Assembly: GCF_002205895.1 (NCBI RefSeq)
Contig: NZ_NJDE01000014.1
Span: forward strand, 62,001 to 126,000
DNA length: 64,000 bases
From: Saccharibacillus sp. O23
Lineage (GTDB): Bacteria > Bacillota > Bacilli > Paenibacillales > Paenibacillaceae
Direction of reading: 5' to 3'
The notes under the pieces were generated by a model, which was not told the origin of the DNA, did not search any database, and was given only the letters and a program-made list of their open reading frames with translations. The position numbers and the translations under genes were made by a program. Positions 51,064-58,448 of the stretch are shown here, piece after piece (position 1 is the stretch's first letter; the number at the start of each line of letters is the position of its first letter).

Positions 51064-52935
51064 ATGGACATACGACGATATCGGCGAAAAGAGGTGCTGG
51101 AGATGTATGGACATACTTTTGCTCAAGCCTTATGCAAATTGCGCGGAGACGAACTCAGATTGATGTACGTGCTCTGCTGCGATACGGCGGTTCAGGAAGT
51201 GCTCGTGTCGAAACTGCGCGATTGGATCAAACGGGAACCCGAGCGTTTCGCGCGGCAGTTGGAAGAGAAAGCGCTGGCTTACCGCGACTGGAACGACGAC
51301 GAACTTCGGCTCGGCATTCTGCTGGAATTGGCCAAAAGAGCCAAACTGCGCGGAACGACGCTGACGACGGCCGCCGAATTGGAAGAGTTCGCGGGCGACA
51401 TCGTGCAGCGGATCGAAGAAGACGCGGCGAAAGACGATCGCGCGTATGCGCTGTACCGCGACGAGCATCCGGATTCCGGCGAATTGGAAGCGCTGCTCGA
51501 TTACCAGATCCGCTCGTTGACGCAGGCGCTCGGCCGGATGCTCGACGCCGCTTCGCAGGCGGATTGGGACGAATACATGCGGCGGATCGAGCCGCTGATC
51601 CGAGACCTGCCGGAGCTGCGGGAGAACGAGGTTCCCGCAGCGGAGGCGGAGCAGGCGCGCTCGCTGCGCGCGCCGGAAGAACTGCCGCCCGGACCGCTGG
51701 ATCAAGCGGAAACGGGCGGCTCGGACGGTTGGCGCTTCGAGGCCGCTTCGCCGGCCGACCGCGCGCCGGAATTCGGGCCGCCGCCGGAGCTTGCGGCGGC
51801 CGAAGAGCTGGGCGGCCCGAGCGAAGGGGCCGCCTTCGCCGCCGACGAAGCCGCGCCTCATGCGGCTTCGGCCCCCGCGCCGGACGAAGTCGGCGCGGAA
51901 GAGCCGGCTGCCGCGCAGCCGGCCGAGCCGCCGCGGCCCGGCGGCGCGAAGCTGCTGCTCGCGGCGCTGGAGCGGCAGCAGGGCTTCGCCTACTACGAGA
52001 CCGCGATGACGCTGGTCTCGTCGGCGGAAGGGCTGCTCGGCTTCGGAAGCCTGCGCGAGCTGTACGGGCGCCGTGCCGGCTTTCTGGCGGCCTCGGGCAG
52101 TCCGGCCTTTCTTCAAATGCTGCCCGGCGGTACGGCAAGCGATCCGCGCGCGCTCTACCGCAGCCTGAATCCGCAGCGCAGACGTCTGCCGCTGCTGCTC
52201 GCGCAGCTCTTCCTGCCGGAACTGGTATCCGAAGACGCGCTGGAAGCGGACTACGAACCGCTGCTCGCGCTCTGGCGCGCCCGCGCGGCCGAATACGAAG
52301 AACTGCTGAACAAGATCGCCGAGCAGGATGCGCGGATCGCGTACGACGAACGGGAATCGGCAAGCTGCGCGCAGCAGCTCGAGACCGCGCGGAGCGAACG
52401 AAGCGCTTCGCAGCAGCGGATCGCCGATATCCGCGGCGCGCTGGCGGACAAGCTGCGGGTCAGCAGCATGCAGCTTCCGCATATTTCCGAATCGTTCGAT
52501 CGGCTGCTGGCGGAGTACGGAGACAATCAGCGGCGGATCGGCGATGCCCAATCGTCCCGTCAGGAGCGGGGACAAGGCTTCGCCGGTCTGGTCAAATATA
52601 CGCTGAACTATGCGGCTTCCGGCGTGACGCTGATCGATCTGCGGCGCAAACAGGAACGCCTGCTTGAGCGCATGGCCGACGAAGCGCTGCGGACCGACGG
52701 CGAATGGGGACAAGGCGAACGCTACGTGGTCGCGGCCGAGAACGAACGGATCGGCCATCTCGATTCGGAGATCGCCCGTCTCGAGAAGCTCCAAGCCGAT
52801 TATCGCGGCGACCTGCGTCTGGCCGAACAAGTGCGCAAAGCGCTCGAACAGGACAAAAAGAAGCTGGAGAAGCGGGTATACGGTTTGTCCGATCTCGCGG
52901 TCGAATCGGCTTCGTCCGAATCGGAACCGGAGTAA
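51064..52935 (+). CDS. Large coiled-coil hypothetical protein, about 623 aa
   Basis: Not recognised. N-terminal helical domain of about 190 residues (ALCKLRGDELRLMYVLCC, EFAGDIVQRIEEDAA), a Glu/Ala/Pro-rich disordered middle (about 190-300), a second helical domain (LLAALERQQGFAYYETAM, LLAQLFLPELVSE), then coiled coils to the end (about 410-620). No signal or TM. Start uncertain: ATG 51064 follows GTGAGG; ATG 51103 follows GAGGTG with 6 bases of spacing; ATG 51049 lacks an RBS. Monocistronic, with a strong terminator downstream. Confidence 0.65.
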   Translation: MDIRRYRRKEVLEMYGHTFAQALCKLRGDELRLMYVLCCDTAVQEVLVSKLRDWIKREPERFARQLEEKALAYRDWNDDELRLGILLELAKRAKLRGTTLTTAAELEEFAGDIVQRIEEDAAKDDRAYALYRDEHPDSGELEALLDYQIRSLTQALGRMLDAASQADWDEYMRRIEPLIRDLPELRENEVPAAEAEQARSLRAPEELPPGPLDQAETGGSDGWRFEAASPADRAPEFGPPPELAAAEELGGPSEGAAFAADEAAPHAASAPAPDEVGAEEPAAAQPAEPPRPGGAKLLLAALERQQGFAYYETAMTLVSSAEGLLGFGSLRELYGRRAGFLAASGSPAFLQMLPGGTASDPRALYRSLNPQRRRLPLLLAQLFLPELVSEDALEADYEPLLALWRARAAEYEELLNKIAEQDARIAYDERESASCAQQLETARSERSASQQRIADIRGALADKLRVSSMQLPHISESFDRLLAEYGDNQRRIGDAQSSRQERGQGFAGLVKYTLNYAASGVTLIDLRRKQERLLERMADEALRTDGEWGQGERYVVAAENERIGHLDSEIARLEKLQADYRGDLRLAEQVRKALEQDKKKLEKRVYGLSDLAVESASSESEPE

Positions 52936-53072
52936 AGCCGCGTCGCTCGCCGTGCAGCCCCAAAATCAGGCAAAAAGCGAGTCTGCGTTGATTTTTCGTC
53001 AGCGGCAGTCGGCAAGCGAGTCGATAAGGCCGAGCTGCGCGGCTTGATCGTCATCGCAACCTGCCCTGCAGC

Positions 53073-53119
53073 AAAAAAGACGCTTCGGCTGCTTTGCGGC
53101 GGTCGAAGCGTCTTTTTTT
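53073..53119. terminator. Bidirectional terminator
   Basis: AAAAAAGACGCTTCG pairs with CGAAGCGTCTTTTTT; serves both convergent genes. Confidence 0.88.
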
Positions 53120-53128
53120 CGCGATTCT

Positions 53129-54754
53129 TTATTTGCCTGTCTTCAAATCCGGCGCATAGAAACTGATCGTTCCCGTACCTTCGTCCGCGCTGACGAACAG
53201 GTCGCGGCCGTTGACGCGGTGGATGCCTTCCGGCGATTCGCCCGCGGTCCGGATCAACCCCAGATAGGCCGGCTTGGCCGCGTCGGTCAGATCGAAGAAT
53301 AAGACGGCATCGGCCCGCTCGGCGGCGACCGCCAATAGAGGTCGTCCTCCTACGGTGGACACGGTGAGGTTTTCGACTTCGCTTCCTTTGTTCGGGCTGC
53401 GGCCTTCCGGGTAGATGCCCGCTTCGGCGGCGGCTTCGTCGATCAGATTCAGGCTGTCGTAGATCTTTTTGCCGTTCAGATCCCACACCGCGATATTTCG
53501 GCCGCCCGCTTTGACGCCGTCGTCGAATTCGTTTTTGCCCAGGTCGCCTTCATTCGCCGTAATCACGTATTGTCCGTCCGGAGAGAACGCGATGCCGTCC
53601 GGTTCGAAGCGCCCGGTCATGGTGTCCGCGAACGCGACCCGCCCGTCGTCTCGGAGATCGGCGGCGTGTTTCGTCGTGCCGAGCGCGAACATTTCGGTAA
53701 TCGTTTTACTCGGGAGATCGACCAGCGCGATCACGTTGTTTTCTTGCAGCGTTACGGCCGCCGTCGTGCCGGCTTCGTTGATCGCGACGTATTCCGGCTG
53801 CGGCTCGTGCGGATAGACGGCGCCCCGAACGCCGGACAGGTCGACGGGAAGATCGGTCAACTTGCCTTTTAACGCGTCGCCTCCGTCGAATTCCATCACC
53901 GCGATGCTGCCCGGACGTTCGGCGTTCGGATAATCGAATTCTTCCGTCTCCGGGTCAAGCTCTTCGTCTTCGATCGCGATGACGGCGTAACGCCCGTCTT
54001 TCGACACGGCGATCGAATCCGGCCCGATGCCGAGCTCGTAGGTCTTGGCAACGGTATAGCTCGACAGATCGACCACGGCCAGAATGCCGGGATTCGCCGC
54101 CTGCATCGTATCGCCGGTCCGGATTACCGCCAGCGCGTATTTGCCGTCCGGCGTCGCCGCGACGCTGGTCACTTCGGCGGCCTGCGACAGCGCCTTGAAG
54201 CTGACCGACTTCAGCAGGGAAGTCCGTTTGACGTCGGAGATATCCAGCACGGCGATACTGCCCGCGTCCGCTTCGGTCACGATCAGACGTTGTCCGTCGG
54301 GAGTGGACGATGCGATCTCGGCTTTGCCCGACGGCATAGCGAAGGAAGCAACAAGCGAGAAGCCCGTTTTATTCTGCGCGGATGCCGCCGCATCGAGCAG
54401 AAGCTTCAGCGTAGATTCGGACACGTACGCGCGGCCTTCTTTTACTCGAGGAGCGGAATCCAATGTCAGCTGCTGCCCGTTCAGGGTCATGGAGGTTTGC
54501 CCGATATGCAGCGATCCGCTCAGCGTGTCCGATCGGAACGCGATGCGGCCGGTCCCGGATTCCCAGTGAATCTCGCCCTGCATATTTTCGATGATCGTTC
54601 GCAGCGAAGGCGACGGATCGGCAGCGGCGGCAGCGGCCGGAGCGGCGTTCGGATTCAGCGACAGCAGACCGGAGGCGAGCGACGCTCCGGCGAGGCTTAA
54701 AATCAAGCGTCGGATTTTCTTTTGTTTGACTTTTTTGCGGCGTTTCAGATTCAT
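53129..54754 (-). CDS. Secreted choice-of-anchor I-type beta-propeller protein
   Basis: 541 residues. ATG 54754 follows AAGGAGTGTTCCC; the longer frame has no RBS. A very basic N-terminus (RRKKVKQKKIRR) and signal peptide (LILSLAGASLASGLL) are followed by a short copper-amine-oxidase-like N-domain (about 40-140) and then a propeller with repeats such as PDGKYALAVIRTGD, PDSIAVSKDGRYAVIAIEDEE and PDGIAFSPDGQYVITANEGD. Family knowledge: such proteins are extracellular and often occur with alkaline-phosphatase/PhoX-like domains, but activity is not established. Only the family is confident. Confidence 0.8.
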   Translation of the reverse strand: MNLKRRKKVKQKKIRRLILSLAGASLASGLLSLNPNAAPAAAAAADPSPSLRTIIENMQGEIHWESGTGRIAFRSDTLSGSLHIGQTSMTLNGQQLTLDSAPRVKEGRAYVSESTLKLLLDAAASAQNKTGFSLVASFAMPSGKAEIASSTPDGQRLIVTEADAGSIAVLDISDVKRTSLLKSVSFKALSQAAEVTSVAATPDGKYALAVIRTGDTMQAANPGILAVVDLSSYTVAKTYELGIGPDSIAVSKDGRYAVIAIEDEELDPETEEFDYPNAERPGSIAVMEFDGGDALKGKLTDLPVDLSGVRGAVYPHEPQPEYVAINEAGTTAAVTLQENNVIALVDLPSKTITEMFALGTTKHAADLRDDGRVAFADTMTGRFEPDGIAFSPDGQYVITANEGDLGKNEFDDGVKAGGRNIAVWDLNGKKIYDSLNLIDEAAAEAGIYPEGRSPNKGSEVENLTVSTVGGRPLLAVAAERADAVLFFDLTDAAKPAYLGLIRTAGESPEGIHRVNGRDLFVSADEGTGTISFYAPDLKTGK

Positions 54755-55012
54755 GGGAACACTCCTTTGATCGAAATTCGGATGGAAGCTTGGGGGATCG
54801 TCCGCTTGCGAATATGTAAAAGATTGCGTAAAGATTCCGGCCGGTTTGTAAACGCAAAGCGGCCGGAAAAGCCATGCCTCTGCCATTGTAGGCAGCCCGT
54901 GTATGAAGTGTGTTAAGCCGGATCGCGAATTTCGTAAACGACGCGCGGCGAAAAAGACCGTGCTTGTGATACACTGAGCGGGGCGACGCGGCGAGCCGAA
55001 TCGAAACCGCGC

Positions 55013-55044
55013 AGAAGAATAGAAGAATAGAAGGATAGAAGGGA
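55013..55044 (+). repeat. Four tandem 8-base repeats at the amidohydrolase RBS
   Basis: AGAAGAAT, AGAAGAAT, AGAAGGAT, AGAAGGGA in tandem, ending 9 bases before the start codon. The last copies provide the purine-rich RBS. Confidence 0.7.
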
Positions 55045-55053
55045 CGGCGGAAC

Positions 55054-56661
55054 ATGAACGCGACGCGAGGAATATTGTTCAAGCACGGCAAACTGGGTCT
55101 CGGGGCGGCGGATGGAGGAGCCGACGCCGTTTATACGGAGAACGGCATCATCCGGGCGATCGGCGAATCCCGCGAGTTGGAGCTGCAATTGACGGGCCGT
55201 TCTTACGAAACGGTCGATTGGGCGGGAGCTTGCGTGCTGCCGGGACTGACCGATTCGCATCTGCATCTCTCCATGCAGGGCGTGAAGCTGGAAGCGCTCG
55301 ATTTCTCCGAGACATCGTCGGCGCAGCAAATGCTGGCGCAGATTCGCGAACGGGCGGAGGCGACGCCGCGGGGCGAATGGATCTTCGGACTGAACTGGAA
55401 CGAAAACGCGTTTACTCCTGCGGCCGCGCCGACGCTTGCCGAATTGGACGAAGCGGCCGGCGATCATCCGATGTATCTGACGCGAACCTGTTTCCATGCT
55501 TTTCTGGCGAACAGCGAAGCGTTTCGGCGCGCGGGACTGTCCGCCGAGACGCCCGATCCGCCGTCCGGCGCTTTCGGCCGGGACGAAGCGGGGCAGTTGA
55601 ACGGTTGGGTGTACGAAGAAGCGTCGAAACTGCTGACGCGCGTGCAGCCGGAGCCGGACTATGCCGCCCGAAAAGCCGCGATCCGCAGAGCCTGCGAATA
55701 CGCGCTGAGTCTGGGATTGACCGCCGCGCATACGGAAGATCTGCGTTATTTGGGCGGAATCGACGTCATGCGCCGCATTCACCGCGAACTTCGCGAAGAA
55801 GGGCTCTTTTTCCGCTCGCATCAACTGATTTTCCATGATTATCTGGACGAAGCCGAGGCGCTGGGGCTGCGGGCGGGCGAAGGCGACGAATGGCTGCGCA
55901 TCGGAGCGGTCAAGATCTTCTCCGACGGCGCGATCGGCGGACGGACGGCCATGCTGAACGCTCCGTATCACGACGCGCCGGAAACGAGCGGGATGGCGAT
56001 CCATCCGAGAAACGAACTTCATGCGCTGACGGCTCGCGTCCGCGCGCTCGGATTCCCGATCGCCGTGCACGCGATCGGCGACGGCGCGGCGGATCTGACG
56101 CTCGGCGCGATGGAAGCTTATCCGCTTGCGGGGATCACGGAACTTCCGGACCGCTTTATTCATGCGCAGGTGCTCGACGCGAAGCTGCTGGAACGCATGA
56201 CGAAACTGCCGCTCATCGCCGATATTCAGCCGCGTTTCGTCGTCAGCGATTTTCCGTGGGTGTTGGAGCGGGTAGGGCCGCTTCGGACGGAGTATCTGTA
56301 CGCGTGGAAAAAGCTGATCGACGCGGGCGTGGTCTGCGCCGGCGGCAGCGACGCGCCGATCGAACCGCTGAATCCGCTGCTCGGACTGCATGCGGCGGTG
56401 ACGCGCAGACGTCCCGATTCCGCCGTTCCGGCCGAAGGTTATCTGCCGCAGGAACGATTGAGCTTGAAGCAGGCGTTATGGCTGTTTACCGAAGGCAGCG
56501 CGTTGGCGGCGGCCGAATCTCGGGAACGCGGACGGCTGCAAGAAGGGTTCGCGGCCGATTTTACGGTGTTGGATCGCGATATCGCGGAGAGCGAGGAAGC
56601 GCTGCTGCGGGCCAAAGCCGTGATGACGGTCGTTAACGGCCGGGTCGCGTATCGCTTGTAG
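55054..56661 (+). CDS. Amidohydrolase, YtcJ-like
   Basis: 535 residues. Metal-dependent hydrolase fold: the N-terminal beta-sandwich, then LPGLTDSHLHLSMQG (HxH metal ligands near residue 72), a long helical insert with GLNWNENAF and FGRDEAGQLNGWVYE, AVHAIGDGAADL (His), and GSDAPIEPLNPLLGLHAAVTRR (Asp ligand), ending with the C-terminal sandwich VLDRDIAES. Matches the YtcJ/AepA subgroup, whose substrates are mostly unknown. No signal peptide; cytoplasmic. Translation may be tuned by the 8-base repeat at its RBS. A terminator follows. Confidence 0.88.
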   Translation: MNATRGILFKHGKLGLGAADGGADAVYTENGIIRAIGESRELELQLTGRSYETVDWAGACVLPGLTDSHLHLSMQGVKLEALDFSETSSAQQMLAQIRERAEATPRGEWIFGLNWNENAFTPAAAPTLAELDEAAGDHPMYLTRTCFHAFLANSEAFRRAGLSAETPDPPSGAFGRDEAGQLNGWVYEEASKLLTRVQPEPDYAARKAAIRRACEYALSLGLTAAHTEDLRYLGGIDVMRRIHRELREEGLFFRSHQLIFHDYLDEAEALGLRAGEGDEWLRIGAVKIFSDGAIGGRTAMLNAPYHDAPETSGMAIHPRNELHALTARVRALGFPIAVHAIGDGAADLTLGAMEAYPLAGITELPDRFIHAQVLDAKLLERMTKLPLIADIQPRFVVSDFPWVLERVGPLRTEYLYAWKKLIDAGVVCAGGSDAPIEPLNPLLGLHAAVTRRRPDSAVPAEGYLPQERLSLKQALWLFTEGSALAAAESRERGRLQEGFAADFTVLDRDIAESEEALLRAKAVMTVVNGRVAYRL

Positions 56662-56718
56662 AGAATCGGGCGAGAAGCCTGACGCAAGGGGACACGCCGA
56701 AAAGTACGTCAATAAACG

Positions 56719-56760
56719 AAGAAGCTGCTGCGCCTTTCGGCGAAACGGCTTCTTTTTTCG
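56719..56760 (+). terminator. Intrinsic terminator after the amidohydrolase
   Basis: AAGAAGC pairs with GCTTCTT, with TGCGCC/GGCG pairing inside, then TTTTTT. The stretch 56761-56886 holds no gene I can support. Confidence 0.7.
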
Positions 56761-56887
56761 TACGGCTGCGCATGATCGGTTCGGCCTCTTTTTCTCCAAG
56801 CGGTTAGAGGTCGAGAAGGAGGTCGAACATGTCTTGGCGACCCGTCCCGATCCGCTTGCCGCGCCGCAGCTGAATCGGGTTTTACGA

Positions 56888-56917
56888 TTGACAGTGTTCG
56901 TTTCCCGTAGTTAAATA
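56888..56917 (+). promoter_or_regulatory. Promoter of the AAA+ ATPase operon
   Basis: TTGACA (56888-56893), 17 or 18 bases, TTAAAT/TAAATA (56911-56917). The -10 box overlaps the metalloregulator-like palindrome. Confidence 0.6.
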
Positions 56918-56932
56918 GTAATGATTACTATT
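56914..56932. promoter_or_regulatory. Fur-family (Zur-like) box
   Basis: AATAGTAATgATTACTATT is a perfect 9-1-9 palindrome with the TAATnATTA core of Fur, PerR and Zur sites. Flanking bases resemble Bacillus Zur boxes (CGTAATnATTACG) with C-to-A/G-to-T changes. It covers the -10 region, as expected for repression. Confidence 0.6.
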
Positions 56933-56986
56933 AATTTTTGTTCAAGCGGGCTCATAGGGGAGCGCAGCGAGAGGAGCAACAGCAAA

Positions 56987-57805
56987 ATGGCGAAAAATAC
57001 AGCCGCCGCGCGGCTTCCGAGATCCAAAGGAACCGATATGGCGACCGTTTACGAAGCGAAAGATTGCGCGCGCAAAGTCAAATATTTGGTTCTGCCTGAG
57101 CGGAATCGGCGAATCGTGGAAGAGTTCATGACCATTCTGGATCGCAAAGAAGAGTTCGAGCAGCACGGCGTTCCGATTCCGAACAAAGTGGTGATGTACG
57201 GGCCGCCGGGAACCGGCAAGACGCTGACCGCTTTTCATGTCGCCGCTTCGCTCGGGCTGCCGCTGATCGTCGTCCGGCTCGATTCGCTGATCCACAGTCA
57301 CCTCGGCGAGACGGGCAGCAATATCCGCAAGATCTTCGATTTCGCTCGTGCCGTGCCCTGCGTGTTGTTTCTCGACGAGTTCGATGCGGTAGCCCGGACG
57401 CGCGAGAGCGGCGACGAGGTCAAAGAGATGGCCCGCGCGGTCAATACCCTGCTGCAATGTCTGGACGAGTTCGGCGACGGCAGCATCTTTATGGCGGCGA
57501 CCAATCTGGAGACGGAGCTGGACCCGGCGATCTGGCGGCGTTTCGATACGCGCATGACGTACGAGCTGCCGGACGAAGCCGATCGCCGACGTTATATCCG
57601 GCTGTTGATCGGCGAATTCGCGTGCGCGTCCGGTGCCGAAGCGGAAGCCTGCCGTTTGCTCGGCGGATGCAGCTTCGCGGACATCGAGCAGATCGTGCTC
57701 AAAGCCAAACGCAAAGCGATCATCGAACGAAATCCGCTCGGCGGCTCGCATATCCGTTTATCGTTCGAAGAATACGCTCCGGTACCGATGGCCGCTCTGA
57801 CATGA
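56987..57805 (+). CDS. Small AAA+ ATPase, 272 aa
   Basis: ATG 56987 follows GAGAGGAGCAACAGC. A single AAA+ module: Walker A GPPGTGKT (about residue 73), Walker B VLFLDEFDAVA, sensor-1 ATNLETELDPAIWRRFD with arginine fingers, and sensor-2 helical region GGCSFADIEQIVLKAK. No protease, helicase or substrate domain is present, so it probably works as a chaperone/remodeller of partners encoded elsewhere. Overlaps the next gene by 4 bases (ATGA). A possible metal- or peroxide-responsive repressor site lies over its promoter. Confidence 0.85.
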   Translation: MAKNTAAARLPRSKGTDMATVYEAKDCARKVKYLVLPERNRRIVEEFMTILDRKEEFEQHGVPIPNKVVMYGPPGTGKTLTAFHVAASLGLPLIVVRLDSLIHSHLGETGSNIRKIFDFARAVPCVLFLDEFDAVARTRESGDEVKEMARAVNTLLQCLDEFGDGSIFMAATNLETELDPAIWRRFDTRMTYELPDEADRRRYIRLLIGEFACASGAEAEACRLLGGCSFADIEQIVLKAKRKAIIERNPLGGSHIRLSFEEYAPVPMAALT

Positions 57806-58212
57806 CGAAGCGGAAAACGAAGGTCGGCCGCGCCGACTTGTTCTTGATCGCGTCGATTATGGTGCTGGCGGCAGGCGTCATGGGCTGGCAGCAATGGAGA
57901 GAAGCGCGGATCGCGAACGCCGGAGAGACGCTGGTGGCGGTCATTACGGTGAACGGCGAAGAGTATCGGCGCGTGCCGCTGGACGGAAGCGAGCAGGTGA
58001 TCGATATCCGCACGGAATTCGGACATAATACGCTCAAAGCGTACGATCGGGGAATCCGAATGACCTATTCCGACGCGCCGAAGTCGATCGCGCTCGATAT
58101 GGGATTTATTTCGCGCCCTTATCAGCAGATCGTCTGCGTGCCGACCCGGGTGCAGGTGGAAGTACTGCCGCCGGAGAACGAAGAGGACGGACTGGATGCG
58201 GTAGTCGGCTAG
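57802..58212 (+). CDS. NusG-domain-II (DUF1312) membrane-anchored protein, 136 aa
   Basis: ATG overlaps the ATPase stop. A basic N-terminus and one TM (about residues 14-30, LFLIASIMVLAAGVMGW) precede an extracytoplasmic NusG-II-like domain with VAVITVNGEEYRRVPL and the Cys-Val-Pro signature QIVCVPTRVQVEV. Such proteins usually accompany ApbE/FMN-transfer and isoprenoid genes, which are absent here; the pairing with an AAA+ ATPase is unusual. A terminator follows. Confidence 0.78.
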   Translation: MTKRKTKVGRADLFLIASIMVLAAGVMGWQQWREARIANAGETLVAVITVNGEEYRRVPLDGSEQVIDIRTEFGHNTLKAYDRGIRMTYSDAPKSIALDMGFISRPYQQIVCVPTRVQVEVLPPENEEDGLDAVVG

Positions 58213-58297
58213 AATTTACGTACGGGTCGAAGCGTACGCGTTCGGCCGCACAAGTCGGCACGCTTTCGCCCATACAACGAGTACGCAAAAACTATGC

Positions 58298-58355
58298 AAA
58301 AAGCCCCGCGTTTGACGAAGATCGGCTCGCCGATTCGTCGGACACGGGGCTTTTT
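58298..58355. terminator. Bidirectional terminator
   Basis: AAAAAGCCCCG pairs with CGGGGCTTTTT; internal GACGAA/TTCGTC and GGC/GCC pairing lengthens the stem. Confidence 0.85.
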
Positions 58356-58448
58356 GGCTGTGCATCATGGAGCGGAAACGATTATCGAACGGAAAGGATC
58401 ATCGAACGGCCGAACCGCCTTTATGCCGAAACGCAGAACGAAAAACGC

